64,000 bases of DNA from the NCBI RefSeq assembly GCF_017744045.1, contig NZ_JAGHRD010000013.1, one strand, 5' to 3'. This stretch comes from Pelagimonas sp017744045. GTDB lineage: Bacteria > Pseudomonadota > Alphaproteobacteria > Rhodobacterales > Rhodobacteraceae. The position numbers were made by a program, and so were the translations under genes. Below, piece by piece: positions 16,243 through 24,413 of the stretch (the stretch's first letter is position 1; each line of letters starts with the position of its first letter). The notes beneath the pieces are model-generated. The model was not told the origin of the DNA. It made no database searches and saw only the letters and a list, made by a program, of their open reading frames with translations.

Positions 16243-17057
16243 GCGGGTTTGAGGGGTCTTTCCTGGGCGCAAATGACAAGATCAGCACGCAGGCGATCAT
16301 GGAATGTAAAATCTGCTGGACACCCTATGACCCGGCAGAGGGTGACGATACCCGGCAGATCTTGCCCGGGACCCCCTTCATTGCCTTGCCCGATGACTGG
16401 AAATGCCCCAATTGCGACGCGCCCAAGGAACAGTTTTTGGTCTCTGAAGATCCCGGATCGGACGTCGTGCGCGAAGCCGAGGTGATTGCCGCCAAGACAG
16501 ATGCGCTTGTGACTGACTTCACCGAAGTCTGGCATGCCAAGATGCGCGATGTGCCCATGGTCAACAAGCTGCTGCATGTGCAGGCGGTGGGCTGGAAAAT
16601 TCACGAGGGCCGCCCGCTCGGCGTGCTGATTTCTCCTTGGTTCATGAACCTGATCCAATTGCCCGCCGATGGCGAAGATTGGTCGGATCTGGTTGCCGGT
16701 GCCAAAGAGGTCATCAGCTTTCCCTCAGGTGACTACGAATTTATTCACAATACGCGTGAGATGACAGGCGGTTACAAGGCGTGCTCCTTGTTTTCTCCGA
16801 TGGGCGAATTTAACTCGCAAAAACAGGCCATGGATGTGGCCGAGGCGGTGATGCTGGCCCTGTTCCAAGAGGAAAACCGGGCCGAAACGGATCGCTCTGC
16901 CGAAATTCGCGCCACGCGCGAGGCTGAAATCGCCGCGCAAGAGGAGGTGAAACAGGGCCAGGATGAAGCTGAGGTTGAGGCCGAAAGCATACCGGTGATC
17001 GAAGAACCCAACCGCCGCCAGGTCTTGACGGCAGGCCTGTCTGAGAAGGCTGGCTAA
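16239..17057 (+). CDS. hupJ: Rubredoxin-HybE fusion, hydrogenase assembly chaperone HupJ
   Basis: A 272-residue fusion. The N-terminal rubredoxin domain has Cys23, Cys26 (CKICWTPYDP) and Cys56, Cys59 (CPNCDAPK). A HybE-like domain follows (about 75-215; PWFMNLIQLP, SGDYEFIHNTREMTGGYKACSLFSPM), then an acidic Glu-rich tail. In many genera these are separate genes (hupI and hupJ); the fusion matches R. capsulatus. It is thought to protect the small subunit's Fe-S assembly, with the rubredoxin as redox partner. The start overlaps hupH and the stop abuts hupK. Confidence 0.9.
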   Translation: MSGFEGSFLGANDKISTQAIMECKICWTPYDPAEGDDTRQILPGTPFIALPDDWKCPNCDAPKEQFLVSEDPGSDVVREAEVIAAKTDALVTDFTEVWHAKMRDVPMVNKLLHVQAVGWKIHEGRPLGVLISPWFMNLIQLPADGEDWSDLVAGAKEVISFPSGDYEFIHNTREMTGGYKACSLFSPMGEFNSQKQAMDVAEAVMLALFQEENRAETDRSAEIRATREAEIAAQEEVKQGQDEAEVEAESIPVIEEPNRRQVLTAGLSEKAG

Positions 17058-17936
17058 ATGTTGTGCTCTCCGGCCCATCCGTCCTTGACGATCGAAATCA
17101 ACCCATTTCCCCCGGTGGAGAAACTGGTGATTGGTCGCTCGGTCCAGGAGGCGGTGGAGCTGTTGCCGCGCATTTTCAACCTGTGCCGTGCAGCGCAAGA
17201 GGTGGCGGTGCGCTTGGCCTTTGGGCTGGAGCTGGCACAGGGCTGGGCGCAGGCATTGGCCGGTGATATTGCGCGTGATCACGCGATGAAACTGGCGGTG
17301 ACACTACCGGTGAGGCTGGGCAAATCCCCGATGCCTTTGCCCAAAGAAACCAAGGATCTGTCCGCTTGCCTATTTGGCGCTGACGGGTTTCCCGAGACGC
17401 CTGAGATGTTTGAGACCTATCTGCAAAGCGGGCAGGGGATTGCCCCGGTTTTGCAGGAGGTCGATCAGATATTTGCAACAAGCGCGTGTTGCAGTGACTT
17501 GCCTATGATCCGCACAGAAAACGCCGAAACCCCGGGGGCCATCGAAAACACGGTTGCGGCGCGTCATGATGCACATCCTGTTATGCTTCACGCGGAAAAA
17601 TCGCGCGGGCGCGGGCCGCTTTGGCGTTTGGTGGCCAAGGCGCTGGATCTGTGCAGCGCCCTGTCTCAGGGCTTGCCCGAACCGGTGCGCTCTAATGGGG
17701 CTGTTCTGGTTCCTGCGGCTCGCGGGCTCTACGCCATCCGCGCAACGCAGCATCAGGGGAGGGTCACGTCGTTTGGCCGTGTCACCCCAACGGATCACAT
17801 CCTGGCAAAGGCCGGCGTTCTTGAAAAATCTCTGGCCGCATTGCCCGCCGACAAACACGTGCTGGCTCCGCTCTTGATCGAGATTATCGACCCTTGCATA
17901 CCTGTGACACTGAGCGGAGGGCCAAACCATGCATGA
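17058..17936 (+). CDS. hupK: HupK, large-subunit-like hydrogenase assembly factor
   Basis: A 292-residue protein resembling a reduced HupL. RIFNLCRAAQE sits where HupL has RICGVCTGTH, and LIEIIDPCIPVTLSGG matches the C-terminal DPCLAC motif but keeps one cysteine. The missing cysteines make it inactive as a hydrogenase; HupK is proposed to act as a scaffold in cofactor assembly. The ATG directly follows the hupJ stop and the end overlaps hypA by 8 nt. Confidence 0.87.
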   Translation: MLCSPAHPSLTIEINPFPPVEKLVIGRSVQEAVELLPRIFNLCRAAQEVAVRLAFGLELAQGWAQALAGDIARDHAMKLAVTLPVRLGKSPMPLPKETKDLSACLFGADGFPETPEMFETYLQSGQGIAPVLQEVDQIFATSACCSDLPMIRTENAETPGAIENTVAARHDAHPVMLHAEKSRGRGPLWRLVAKALDLCSALSQGLPEPVRSNGAVLVPAARGLYAIRATQHQGRVTSFGRVTPTDHILAKAGVLEKSLAALPADKHVLAPLLIEIIDPCIPVTLSGGPNHA

Positions 17937-18270
17937 AATGTCGCTATGCGAAGGCATTCGCCAGGTGATCGAGGATCAGGCGCGCAGCCATAATTTCAAG
18001 ACCGTCAAACGGGTGCGCGTTGAAATTGGCCAATTCTCCGGGGTTGAGAAGCCGGCGCTTGAATTTGCCTTTGACGTGGTCATGCGCGGTTCGGTCGCCG
18101 AAGGCGCGGCCTTTGAGATGATCGACCTGCCGGGCAAGGCCATGTGTTATGACTGTATGAAAGAAGTCACTTTGAATGACAGGCTGGCCCCATGCCCGGA
18201 CTGTGGGGGGGGCAGGCTGATGCCCGTATCGGGTGAAGAAATGAGAATCAAAGATTTGGAGGTGGTGTGA
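17929..18270 (+). CDS. hypA: Hydrogenase nickel incorporation protein HypA
   Basis: A 113-residue protein starting MHEMSLC; His2 is the Ni ligand. The zinc ribbon uses Cys73, Cys76, Cys89 and Cys92 (CYDC and CPDC). It delivers nickel to the large subunit together with HypB. It overlaps hupK by 8 nt and its TGA shares a base with the hypB ATG. Confidence 0.94.
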   Translation: MHEMSLCEGIRQVIEDQARSHNFKTVKRVRVEIGQFSGVEKPALEFAFDVVMRGSVAEGAAFEMIDLPGKAMCYDCMKEVTLNDRLAPCPDCGGGRLMPVSGEEMRIKDLEVV

Positions 18271-19106
18271 TGTGTACTGTTTGTGGATGTGGAACAGCCA
18301 GTGTCGAGGGGCATAGCCATTCACATGATCACAGCCATGATCATGACGGGCATCATCACGATCACTCCCATCACGGGCAGGATTTGCATTTTGGTCAGGG
18401 GCCTGCAGGCGTCGAAGTCGCTGGCATGACGCAGGAACGTTTGATTGAAATCGAAACCGATATTCTGGCCAAGAATGACCGCTATGCTGATGCCAACCGC
18501 GCCGTTTTGAACGGGATCGGGGCGTTTGCCGTCAATCTGGTCTCTTCTCCGGGGTCGGGGAAAACCACGTTGCTCTGCAAAACCATTGAGGCGCTAGGGG
18601 ATCATCCTCTTGCGGTGATCGAAGGGGATCAGCAAACGGCCAATGACGCCGAACGCATCCGTGCCACCGGGGCCACGGCCATTCAGGTCAATACCGGCAA
18701 GGGCTGCCATCTGGATGGTCATATGGTTGGCCACGCCATGGAGCATCTGGAGCTTGCACCCGGCTCTTTTCTGATGATCGAGAATGTCGGAAACCTGGTC
18801 TGCCCGGCTGGGTTCGATCTGGGCGAAGATTGTAAGGTCGCCATTTTGTCGGTGACAGAGGGCGAAGATAAGCCGCTGAAATACCCGGATATGTTCACCG
18901 CCTCGCGCCTTGCTATCCTGAACAAGGTCGATCTTGCGCCGCATTGTGATGTTGATCTGGATCTTTACGAAAAGAACCTGCGCCGCGTGAATCCGGGGAT
19001 CGAAGTGATCCGCGTCTCTGCGCGCACTGGCGAAGGCATGGAGAATTGGCTGAACTGGTTGCGCAGCAGTCTTGAGCGCAAGCAGGGCCGGGCAGCGGCG
19101 GAGTAA
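18270..19106 (+). CDS. hypB: Hydrogenase nickel-incorporation GTPase HypB
   Basis: A 278-residue protein with GGAGG at 18258-18262 before ATG 18270 (a GTG lies one codon upstream). The N-terminal CTVCGCG motif binds Ni with high affinity. A His-rich stretch (about 16-45, repeating HSHDH and HHHDH) suggests nickel storage. G-domain motifs are SSPGSGKTT (P-loop), EGDQQT, ENVGNLVCP and NKVDL. GTP hydrolysis drives Ni insertion with HypA. Confidence 0.95.
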   Translation: MCTVCGCGTASVEGHSHSHDHSHDHDGHHHDHSHHGQDLHFGQGPAGVEVAGMTQERLIEIETDILAKNDRYADANRAVLNGIGAFAVNLVSSPGSGKTTLLCKTIEALGDHPLAVIEGDQQTANDAERIRATGATAIQVNTGKGCHLDGHMVGHAMEHLELAPGSFLMIENVGNLVCPAGFDLGEDCKVAILSVTEGEDKPLKYPDMFTASRLAILNKVDLAPHCDVDLDLYEKNLRRVNPGIEVIRVSARTGEGMENWLNWLRSSLERKQGRAAAE

Positions 19107-19110
19107 ACTC

Positions 19111-20598
19111 ATGTCAGTAGATGCTCTTCCAACAATCCTCTTGGTCGATGACGAAGAACATTCGCTGGCCGCCATGCGATTGGCGCTTGAGGATGATTTT
19201 GATTGTCTGACGGCGACAAATGCCGAGGATGCGACCCAGTTGATGGAAGAGCATTTTGTTCAGGTGATCTTTTGCGATCAGCGTATGCCGGGCAAATCCG
19301 GCGTTGAGTTTCTGACCGAAGCACGGGATCGCTGGCCCGACACGGTGCGGATCATCATCACCGGCTATACCGAAACCAATGATATCATCGCCGCGATCAA
19401 TGATGCGGGCATCTATCAGTTCCTGACCAAACCCTGGCACCCCGATCACCTGCTGATGAGCGCCAAAAACGCCGCTGACCTGTTTCGCCTGACCCGCGAG
19501 CATGATCAACTGGCTCTTGAGATGCGCTTTCTGTCGCGCAATATGGAAAGCAAGGTCGAGGAGCAGCGCAAAGCCCTGCGTGAGGGTCTGGGATTTGAGA
19601 AAGTTTTGCGCGCACCGAACTCTCCCATGAACAGTGTGGTGGCCCAGGCCCGGCAATTTGCCAGTTTCGACGTTTCGGTGATGATCATTGGCGAGCCGGG
19701 CACGCAGAAATCGGCGCTGGCACGGGCGATGCATTACAGCTCGTTACGCTCAGATCGTGCTTTCTTTGAGGTCAATTGCAGCGGTGTCGATGATGACCTG
19801 CTCGAAATTGAACTGTTTGGTGCCAAACGGGGCGCGGTGCCGGGGCGGCCTACGCAAAAGATGGGGGTTCTGCGCAAGGCGGACAAAGGCACGGTGTTCC
19901 TGCGCGGTGTGACCGACCTGTCGCAACATATGCAGCGAGCGATTGCGCGTTTCGCGACCGAAGGCGTGTTTCGCCCGGTTGGCGGGGGCGAGTTGGAAAA
20001 CAGCGACGTGCGTTTGCTGGCCTCGGCCCCCGACGATATTGCGCATCAGGTGGCCGAGGGGCGCTTTCGCTCTGACCTCTTTTATGCGCTCAGCAAAACC
20101 ACCGTGGCCACGCCGCCCTTGCGTGCACGCAAGGATGATCTGGCCATTCTGGCGCAGAACTTCCTTTTCGACGCGGCTGCGGAACATGGCAAACCGGTTC
20201 ATGGCTTGTCGGATGACGCGGTCCGGTTTCTGGAACGCTACGATTGGCCGGGCAATCTGCGCGAGCTTGAGAACGAGATGGTGCGCATCTTGATCTTTTC
20301 GCAGGACAGCATTCTGGGCCCGGAATTGATCAGCCGCCACATCCTGCAAGCCAGCCCGTCCGATAGCGGGCGCGACAGTGGGACTGATCAGGTGCTGATG
20401 TCCGAGGGCACGCTGAAAGAGCGAGTGGAACAGATCGAAATGCGCATCCTGCGCGAGACCCTGACCAGATTGAAATGGAACAAAAGCCGCGCAGCGACCG
20501 AACTGGGCCTAAGCCGGGTCGGACTGCGCGCCAAGATCGAGCGATACGGCATTGTCGAACCGGGCAAGGTTGGACAACGCCACACCGAGGAGGAGTAA
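19111..20598 (+). CDS. hupR: Hydrogenase response regulator HupR (NtrC-like, lacking GAFTGA)
   Basis: A 495-residue regulator. The receiver domain (about 6-120) has phospho-acceptor Asp56 in VIFCDQRMPG. The central AAA-like domain has a degraded Walker A (IGEPGTQKSALA), and where sigma-54 activators carry GAFTGA it reads ELFGAKRGAVPGRP. The C-terminal Fis-type HTH is intact (KSRAATELGLSRVGLRAKIERYGI). R. capsulatus HupR likewise works with sigma-70 RNA polymerase and activates hupSL when unphosphorylated. Its kinase HupT is encoded at 3729. hypB ends 4 nt upstream and hypC begins 3 nt downstream. Confidence 0.92.
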   Translation: MSVDALPTILLVDDEEHSLAAMRLALEDDFDCLTATNAEDATQLMEEHFVQVIFCDQRMPGKSGVEFLTEARDRWPDTVRIIITGYTETNDIIAAINDAGIYQFLTKPWHPDHLLMSAKNAADLFRLTREHDQLALEMRFLSRNMESKVEEQRKALREGLGFEKVLRAPNSPMNSVVAQARQFASFDVSVMIIGEPGTQKSALARAMHYSSLRSDRAFFEVNCSGVDDDLLEIELFGAKRGAVPGRPTQKMGVLRKADKGTVFLRGVTDLSQHMQRAIARFATEGVFRPVGGGELENSDVRLLASAPDDIAHQVAEGRFRSDLFYALSKTTVATPPLRARKDDLAILAQNFLFDAAAEHGKPVHGLSDDAVRFLERYDWPGNLRELENEMVRILIFSQDSILGPELISRHILQASPSDSGRDSGTDQVLMSEGTLKERVEQIEMRILRETLTRLKWNKSRAATELGLSRVGLRAKIERYGIVEPGKVGQRHTEEE

Positions 20599-20601
20599 AG
20601 C

Positions 20602-20892
20602 ATGTGCCTAGGAATACCGGGCCAGATCGTCGCTGTGACCGATGAGGCGCGCATGATGGTGATGGCCGAAGTGTCGGGCGTGCGGCGCGAGGTCAACGCT
20701 GCCTGTATCGCTCAGGGGCCACTTGAGAGCCTGATCGGCAAATGGGCCCTGATCCATGTCGGATTTGCCATGAGCGAAATCGACGAAGACGAAGCGGCCA
20801 AGACGCTTGAGGCGCTGCGAGGCTTGGGCGAGGCGCAGGAAACGCTCGAGGCAATGGCGGCCGGAGATGCGGCATTGGAGGGCAGCACATGA
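20602..20892 (+). CDS. hypC: Hydrogenase maturation chaperone HypC
   Basis: A 96-residue protein starting MCLGIPGQIVAV with essential Cys2. It carries Fe(CN)2CO with HypD and hands it to the large-subunit precursor. AGGAGGAG precedes ATG 20602. It ends in an ATGA overlap with hypD. Confidence 0.94.
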   Translation: MCLGIPGQIVAVTDEARMMVMAEVSGVRREVNAACIAQGPLESLIGKWALIHVGFAMSEIDEDEAAKTLEALRGLGEAQETLEAMAAGDAALEGST

Positions 20893-22031
20893 AATATGCA
20901 GAGGAATTCCGCGACCCCGTCGCAGCCCGCGCCGTTCTGGATGAAATCTCCAAAGTGGTCGGCGAGATCGGCGCAACCGCCGAAAAACCCGTGCATATCA
21001 TGGAGATTTGCGGCGGCCACACCCATGCGATTTTCCGCTACGGGTTGGACAAGCTCACCCCGGAGGGGATCGAATTCATCCATGGCCCCGGTTGCCCGGT
21101 TTGTGTTCTACCGATGAGCCGGGTGGACGAATGCATCGAACTGGCCGAGCGGCCCGAGGTGATCTTTACCACCTTTGGCGATGCGATGCGCGTTCCGGGC
21201 ACACAAAAATCGCTAATGCAGGCCAAGGCCGACGGGGCCGATATCCGCATGGTCTATTCTCCCCTGGATGCGCTTGAAATTGCCCGCCGCAATCCGGACC
21301 GCGAAGTGGTGTTCTTTGGCCTCGGGTTTGAGACGACGACGCCCTCGACCGCCTTGTCGATCCAGCAGGCGGCGCGTGAGGGGCTGGGCAACTTTTCGGT
21401 GTTTTGCAACCACATCACCGTGCCGCCCCCGATCAAAGCCCTGCTGGATGACCCGCATATGGTTCTTGATGGATTTGTGGGACCGGGCCATGTCTCGATG
21501 GTTATTGGCGTGCACCCTTATGATTTCATTGCAGAAGAGTACGGGAAACCTTTGGTTGTCGCAGGATTTGAGCCGCTGGATCTGTTGCAATCGGTCCTGA
21601 TGGTGCTGGAACAGATCCGCGACGGCCGTTGCGAGATCGAAAACCAATATTCGCGCGTTGTGCCGGAACACGGCAATGCGGTGTCTCTGGCCGCGATCGA
21701 CGACGTATACGAGGCCCGGCCCAGCTTTGAATGGCGCGGTTTGGGCGAAATTGATGCCAGCGGGTTGCGCATCCGCGACACATACGCGGCCTTCGATGCT
21801 GAGGAAAAATTCAACATCGGCTACGGGGCCGAACGCCGCATCGTCGAAGAACCCGAAGGCTGTGCCTGCGGAGCGGTCATGACGGGCCGGATGAAACCCG
21901 TCGCCTGCCCGCAATTCGGCAAAGGCTGCACGCCGGAAATGCCGCTTGGCGCTTTGATGGTGAGTTCCGAAGGGGCCTGCGCGGCCTATTACCAATATGG
22001 CGGCGCGCGCGCTGTAGAAGCGGCAGAGTAG
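20889..22031 (+). CDS. hypD: Hydrogenase maturation scaffold HypD
   Basis: A 380-residue Fe-S protein. Conserved motifs are EICGGHTHAIFRYG, GPGCPVCVLP, TFGDAMRVPG, GLGFETTTPST, GPGHVSMVIG and C-terminal cysteines (CACGAVMTG, CPQFGKGC) for the [4Fe-4S] cluster. With HypC it holds the iron during CN and CO addition. Confidence 0.95.
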   Translation: MKYAEEFRDPVAARAVLDEISKVVGEIGATAEKPVHIMEICGGHTHAIFRYGLDKLTPEGIEFIHGPGCPVCVLPMSRVDECIELAERPEVIFTTFGDAMRVPGTQKSLMQAKADGADIRMVYSPLDALEIARRNPDREVVFFGLGFETTTPSTALSIQQAAREGLGNFSVFCNHITVPPPIKALLDDPHMVLDGFVGPGHVSMVIGVHPYDFIAEEYGKPLVVAGFEPLDLLQSVLMVLEQIRDGRCEIENQYSRVVPEHGNAVSLAAIDDVYEARPSFEWRGLGEIDASGLRIRDTYAAFDAEEKFNIGYGAERRIVEEPEGCACGAVMTGRMKPVACPQFGKGCTPEMPLGALMVSSEGACAAYYQYGGARAVEAAE

Positions 22032-22039
22032 GGGGCGCA

Positions 22040-23077
22040 ATGAACATGATCGCCAGAACCATGCGCGACGAAAAGGTAACACTTGCCCATGGCGGCGGTG
22101 GCAAAGCGATGCGCGACCTGATCGACACCGTCTTTACATCGGTTTTCGCCCCGGAAAGCCGCGAGGATCAGGCCCGCCTGAGCGAGGTCGCGCTACAAGA
22201 GCCGGGGGCCCGTCTGGCCTTTACCACCGACAGTTTTGTCGTTGATCCCGTCGAATTTCCCGGCGGAGATATCGGCAAGATTGCCGTATGTGGGACGGTC
22301 AATGACCTTGCTGTCGGGGGCGCGCGGCCCCTGTGGCTCTCTGCTGCGTTTATCATCGAAGAGGGCACCGAAATCGCCCTGCTGCACCGGATTGTCGCTT
22401 CGATGAAGGCCGAAGCTGACAAGGCGGGCGTCAAGATCGTGACTGGCGATACCAAGGTAGTTGGTCGGGGCATGGCGGATAAGGTCTTTGTCACCACAGC
22501 TGGTGTGGGGGTGATCCCGCCGGGGCGCAATCTGTTGGCCGAGAATATTCGTGCCGGGGATGTGGTGTTGGTGAATGGCAAACTGGGCGATCACGGGGCC
22601 GCCATCCTTGCGGCCCGGGGGGACATGGCGCTGTCATCCGAGGTCACATCGGATTGCGCCGGTTTGGGATATTTGGTTGAGGCTGTTCTGGCGGCGGCCC
22701 CCGGTGTTCGCGCGGCGCGGGACGCGACCCGTGGCGGTGTTGCCTCGGTGCTGAACGAGTTGGCCGAAGCCGCCGGGTTATCCATCGAAATTGACGAAAC
22801 CACATTGCCTTTGCGCAAGGAAGTCAAAGGCATGTGCGAGATCCTGGGCCTTGATCCGCTATACCTCGCCAATGAGGGCACTCTGGCGCTGGTTGTTCCA
22901 GAGGATCAGGCCGAGGCCGCCCTTGCGGCGATGCGCGCCTTGCCCGAGGGGCGCGACGCCTGTGTGATTGGTAAGGTTCTTGACGGAACACCTGGGCGCG
23001 TCACCATGCGCACACTATTCGGCGGCGCGCGTATCGTTGACATGTTGGTTGGCGAGCAATTGCCAAGGATTTGCTAG
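22040..23077 (+). CDS. hypE: Carbamoyl dehydratase HypE
   Basis: A 345-residue PurM-like protein. HGGGGKAMRDLI, TDSFVVDPVEFPGGDIGK and the C-terminal PRIC are all present. The terminal Cys345 receives the carbamoyl group from HypF and is dehydrated to thiocyanate with ATP. GGGGG precedes ATG 22040. It is the last gene of the hydrogenase cluster. Confidence 0.95.
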   Translation: MNMIARTMRDEKVTLAHGGGGKAMRDLIDTVFTSVFAPESREDQARLSEVALQEPGARLAFTTDSFVVDPVEFPGGDIGKIAVCGTVNDLAVGGARPLWLSAAFIIEEGTEIALLHRIVASMKAEADKAGVKIVTGDTKVVGRGMADKVFVTTAGVGVIPPGRNLLAENIRAGDVVLVNGKLGDHGAAILAARGDMALSSEVTSDCAGLGYLVEAVLAAAPGVRAARDATRGGVASVLNELAEAAGLSIEIDETTLPLRKEVKGMCEILGLDPLYLANEGTLALVVPEDQAEAALAAMRALPEGRDACVIGKVLDGTPGRVTMRTLFGGARIVDMLVGEQLPRIC

Positions 23078-23095
23078 GGGTTTTGGTGAAAACCC
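23078..23095 (+). terminator. Short hairpin directly after hypE
   Basis: GGGTTTT (23078-23084), loop GGTG, AAAACCC (23089-23095) start at the base after the hypE stop. No T-run follows, so it may protect the 3' end rather than terminate. It lies between convergent hypE and the rhomboid gene. Confidence 0.35.
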
Positions 23096-23138
23096 GCGAC
23101 TATCTCCAAACCCCTTTGGACTGCGCGATTGCGGGCAA

Positions 23139-23738
23139 CTATCGGTTTCGAATACCCGTAACGCGCGGGGAGTGGACATGTGTTCGAATGGTGATGGCGG
23201 CGACCACCCCGGCCAGGGCTCCGAACAAATGGGCCTCCCAGGACACGCCGGGTTGCCCCGGCAGGACACCCCAGATGATCGAACCGTAAAGCAAGCCGAC
23301 AATCAGGGCGGCCCCAAGCGTTACCATTGAGCGATCGACCAATCCGCGCGCAATGAGAAACCCGAACCAGCCAAACACCAGCCCCGAGGCACCGATATGG
23401 ATGGCGGTACTGCCGAAAACCCAAACCAGCAATCCGCCGAGCAGGATAATACAGGCATTCACCGCCACCAGGGCCCGGGTCGCCGTAGTGACCAAGAGCC
23501 CGCCTAGCATCAGCAGCGGTGCCGTGTTCGAGATCAGATGCGCAAAACTGCCATGCAAAAGCGGCATCCCCAAGATGCCATCCAAGCCTGAGACATGCCG
23601 CGGGATCAGCCCAAAAAGCGTGTTGAACCAATAGCCTGTCGCCCAGTTCAGCGCTTGGATCACCCAAAGCGCTGCCACAAAGCCAAACAGGGCCATCATT
23701 CTGGTGACAAGGGTGCGGTTGTTTCCGGTTTTCATCAT
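23139..23738 (-). CDS. Rhomboid family intramembrane serine protease
   Basis: A 199-residue protein with six hydrophobic spans. The catalytic Ser is in HIGASGLVFGWFG and the catalytic His in SWEAHLFGALAG; an HGSFAHLISN loop supplies the oxyanion-side residues. ATG 23738 is taken, the first of two consecutive ATGs; the ribosome site is weak. It cleaves membrane proteins, and its substrate here is unknown. It is convergent with hypE and upstream of nothing obvious, so it looks like housekeeping DNA between the hyp and cox clusters. Confidence 0.85.
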   Translation of the reverse strand: MMKTGNNRTLVTRMMALFGFVAALWVIQALNWATGYWFNTLFGLIPRHVSGLDGILGMPLLHGSFAHLISNTAPLLMLGGLLVTTATRALVAVNACIILLGGLLVWVFGSTAIHIGASGLVFGWFGFLIARGLVDRSMVTLGAALIVGLLYGSIIWGVLPGQPGVSWEAHLFGALAGVVAAITIRTHVHSPRVTGIRNR

Positions 23739-23836
23739 CAAGCCAAGATGATGCGCCCGGCGGAACTGCGCAAGGGGCGGCCTTAAAACTTTGCTTGTGC
23801 AACCTGGGCCGCCACTCTTTTTATGCTTTACTGCCC

Positions 23837-24289
23837 CTAGGCGGCAACCTCTTCGGAAAAGTGATCCGCGAAGGATTTGAAGAACTTCGCCGCCAGTTTC
23901 TTGGCCGTGCTTTGGATCAAGCGGCTGCCAAGCTGGGCGATCTTGCCGCCGATATCGGCCTTGGCGTCATAGCGCAGGATCGTTGTGTCGCCATCAGCGG
24001 TCAGGGTGACATCGGCCCCGCCTTTGGCATGACCTGCCGCGCCGCCATTCCCTTGTCCTGTCAGGGAAAAGGCGTTGGGCGCGCCGCTGGTATCCAGTTC
24101 GACAGTGCCGCCAAACCTGGCTTTGACCGGACCAACCTTAAGCACGACTTTGGCTTCCAAATCGGTATCGCTATGCTTGATGAGTTCCTCGCAGCCGGGA
24201 ATGCATTTCTGCAGCACCTCTGGGTCGTTCAACGCGGCATAGACCTGCTCAAGCGGCGCTGCGATGGTGATTTCATCTGAAAGTTCCAT
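23837..24289 (-). CDS. coxG: CO dehydrogenase accessory protein CoxG (SRPBCC fold)
   Basis: A 150-residue START-like/SRPBCC protein: MELSDEITIAAPLEQVYAALNDPEVLQKCIPGCEEL and DVTLTADGDTTILRYDAKADIGGKIAQLGSRL. AAAAGGAAAAAAC precedes ATG 24289. O. carboxidovorans CoxG helps anchor CO dehydrogenase to the membrane. The copy here has no C-terminal hydrophobic anchor, being only the SRPBCC domain plus a short helix. It is the last gene of the operon. Confidence 0.88.
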   Translation of the reverse strand: MELSDEITIAAPLEQVYAALNDPEVLQKCIPGCEELIKHSDTDLEAKVVLKVGPVKARFGGTVELDTSGAPNAFSLTGQGNGGAAGHAKGGADVTLTADGDTTILRYDAKADIGGKIAQLGSRLIQSTAKKLAAKFFKSFADHFSEEVAA

Positions 24290-24300
24290 GTTTTTTCCTT

Positions 24301-24402
24301 TTAACAACAGGGAAATTTGATTTTTGCGATCAACTCGGCCTGTTCGGGTTTCATCGCCATTTTGCGACCAAGACGAGAGAAGAGAGATTTCAGGGCTGCC
24401 AT
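24301..24402 (-). CDS. Unlisted 33-residue small ORF between coxF and coxG
   Basis: ATG at 24402, preceded by GAAAGGAACCCAC, a good ribosome site with 6-nt spacing. The product starts MAALKSLFSRLGRKMAMKP, continues EQAELIAKIK and ends FPCC, with TAA at 24301-24303. It is basic and amphipathic in the first half and has a vicinal Cys pair at the end. It begins 11 nt after the coxF stop and ends 11 nt before the coxG start, so it fits the operon's spacing and leaves no untranslated gap. The function is unknown. Confidence 0.6.
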   Translation of the reverse strand: MAALKSLFSRLGRKMAMKPEQAELIAKIKFPCC

Positions 24403-24413
24403 GTGGGTTCCTT

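Noticed and set aside
23771..23813. GGCGGCC...GGCCGCC inverted repeat after coxG as a terminator
   Set aside because: The loop is about 24 bases and no T-run follows on the minus strand, so a terminator call is not supported.
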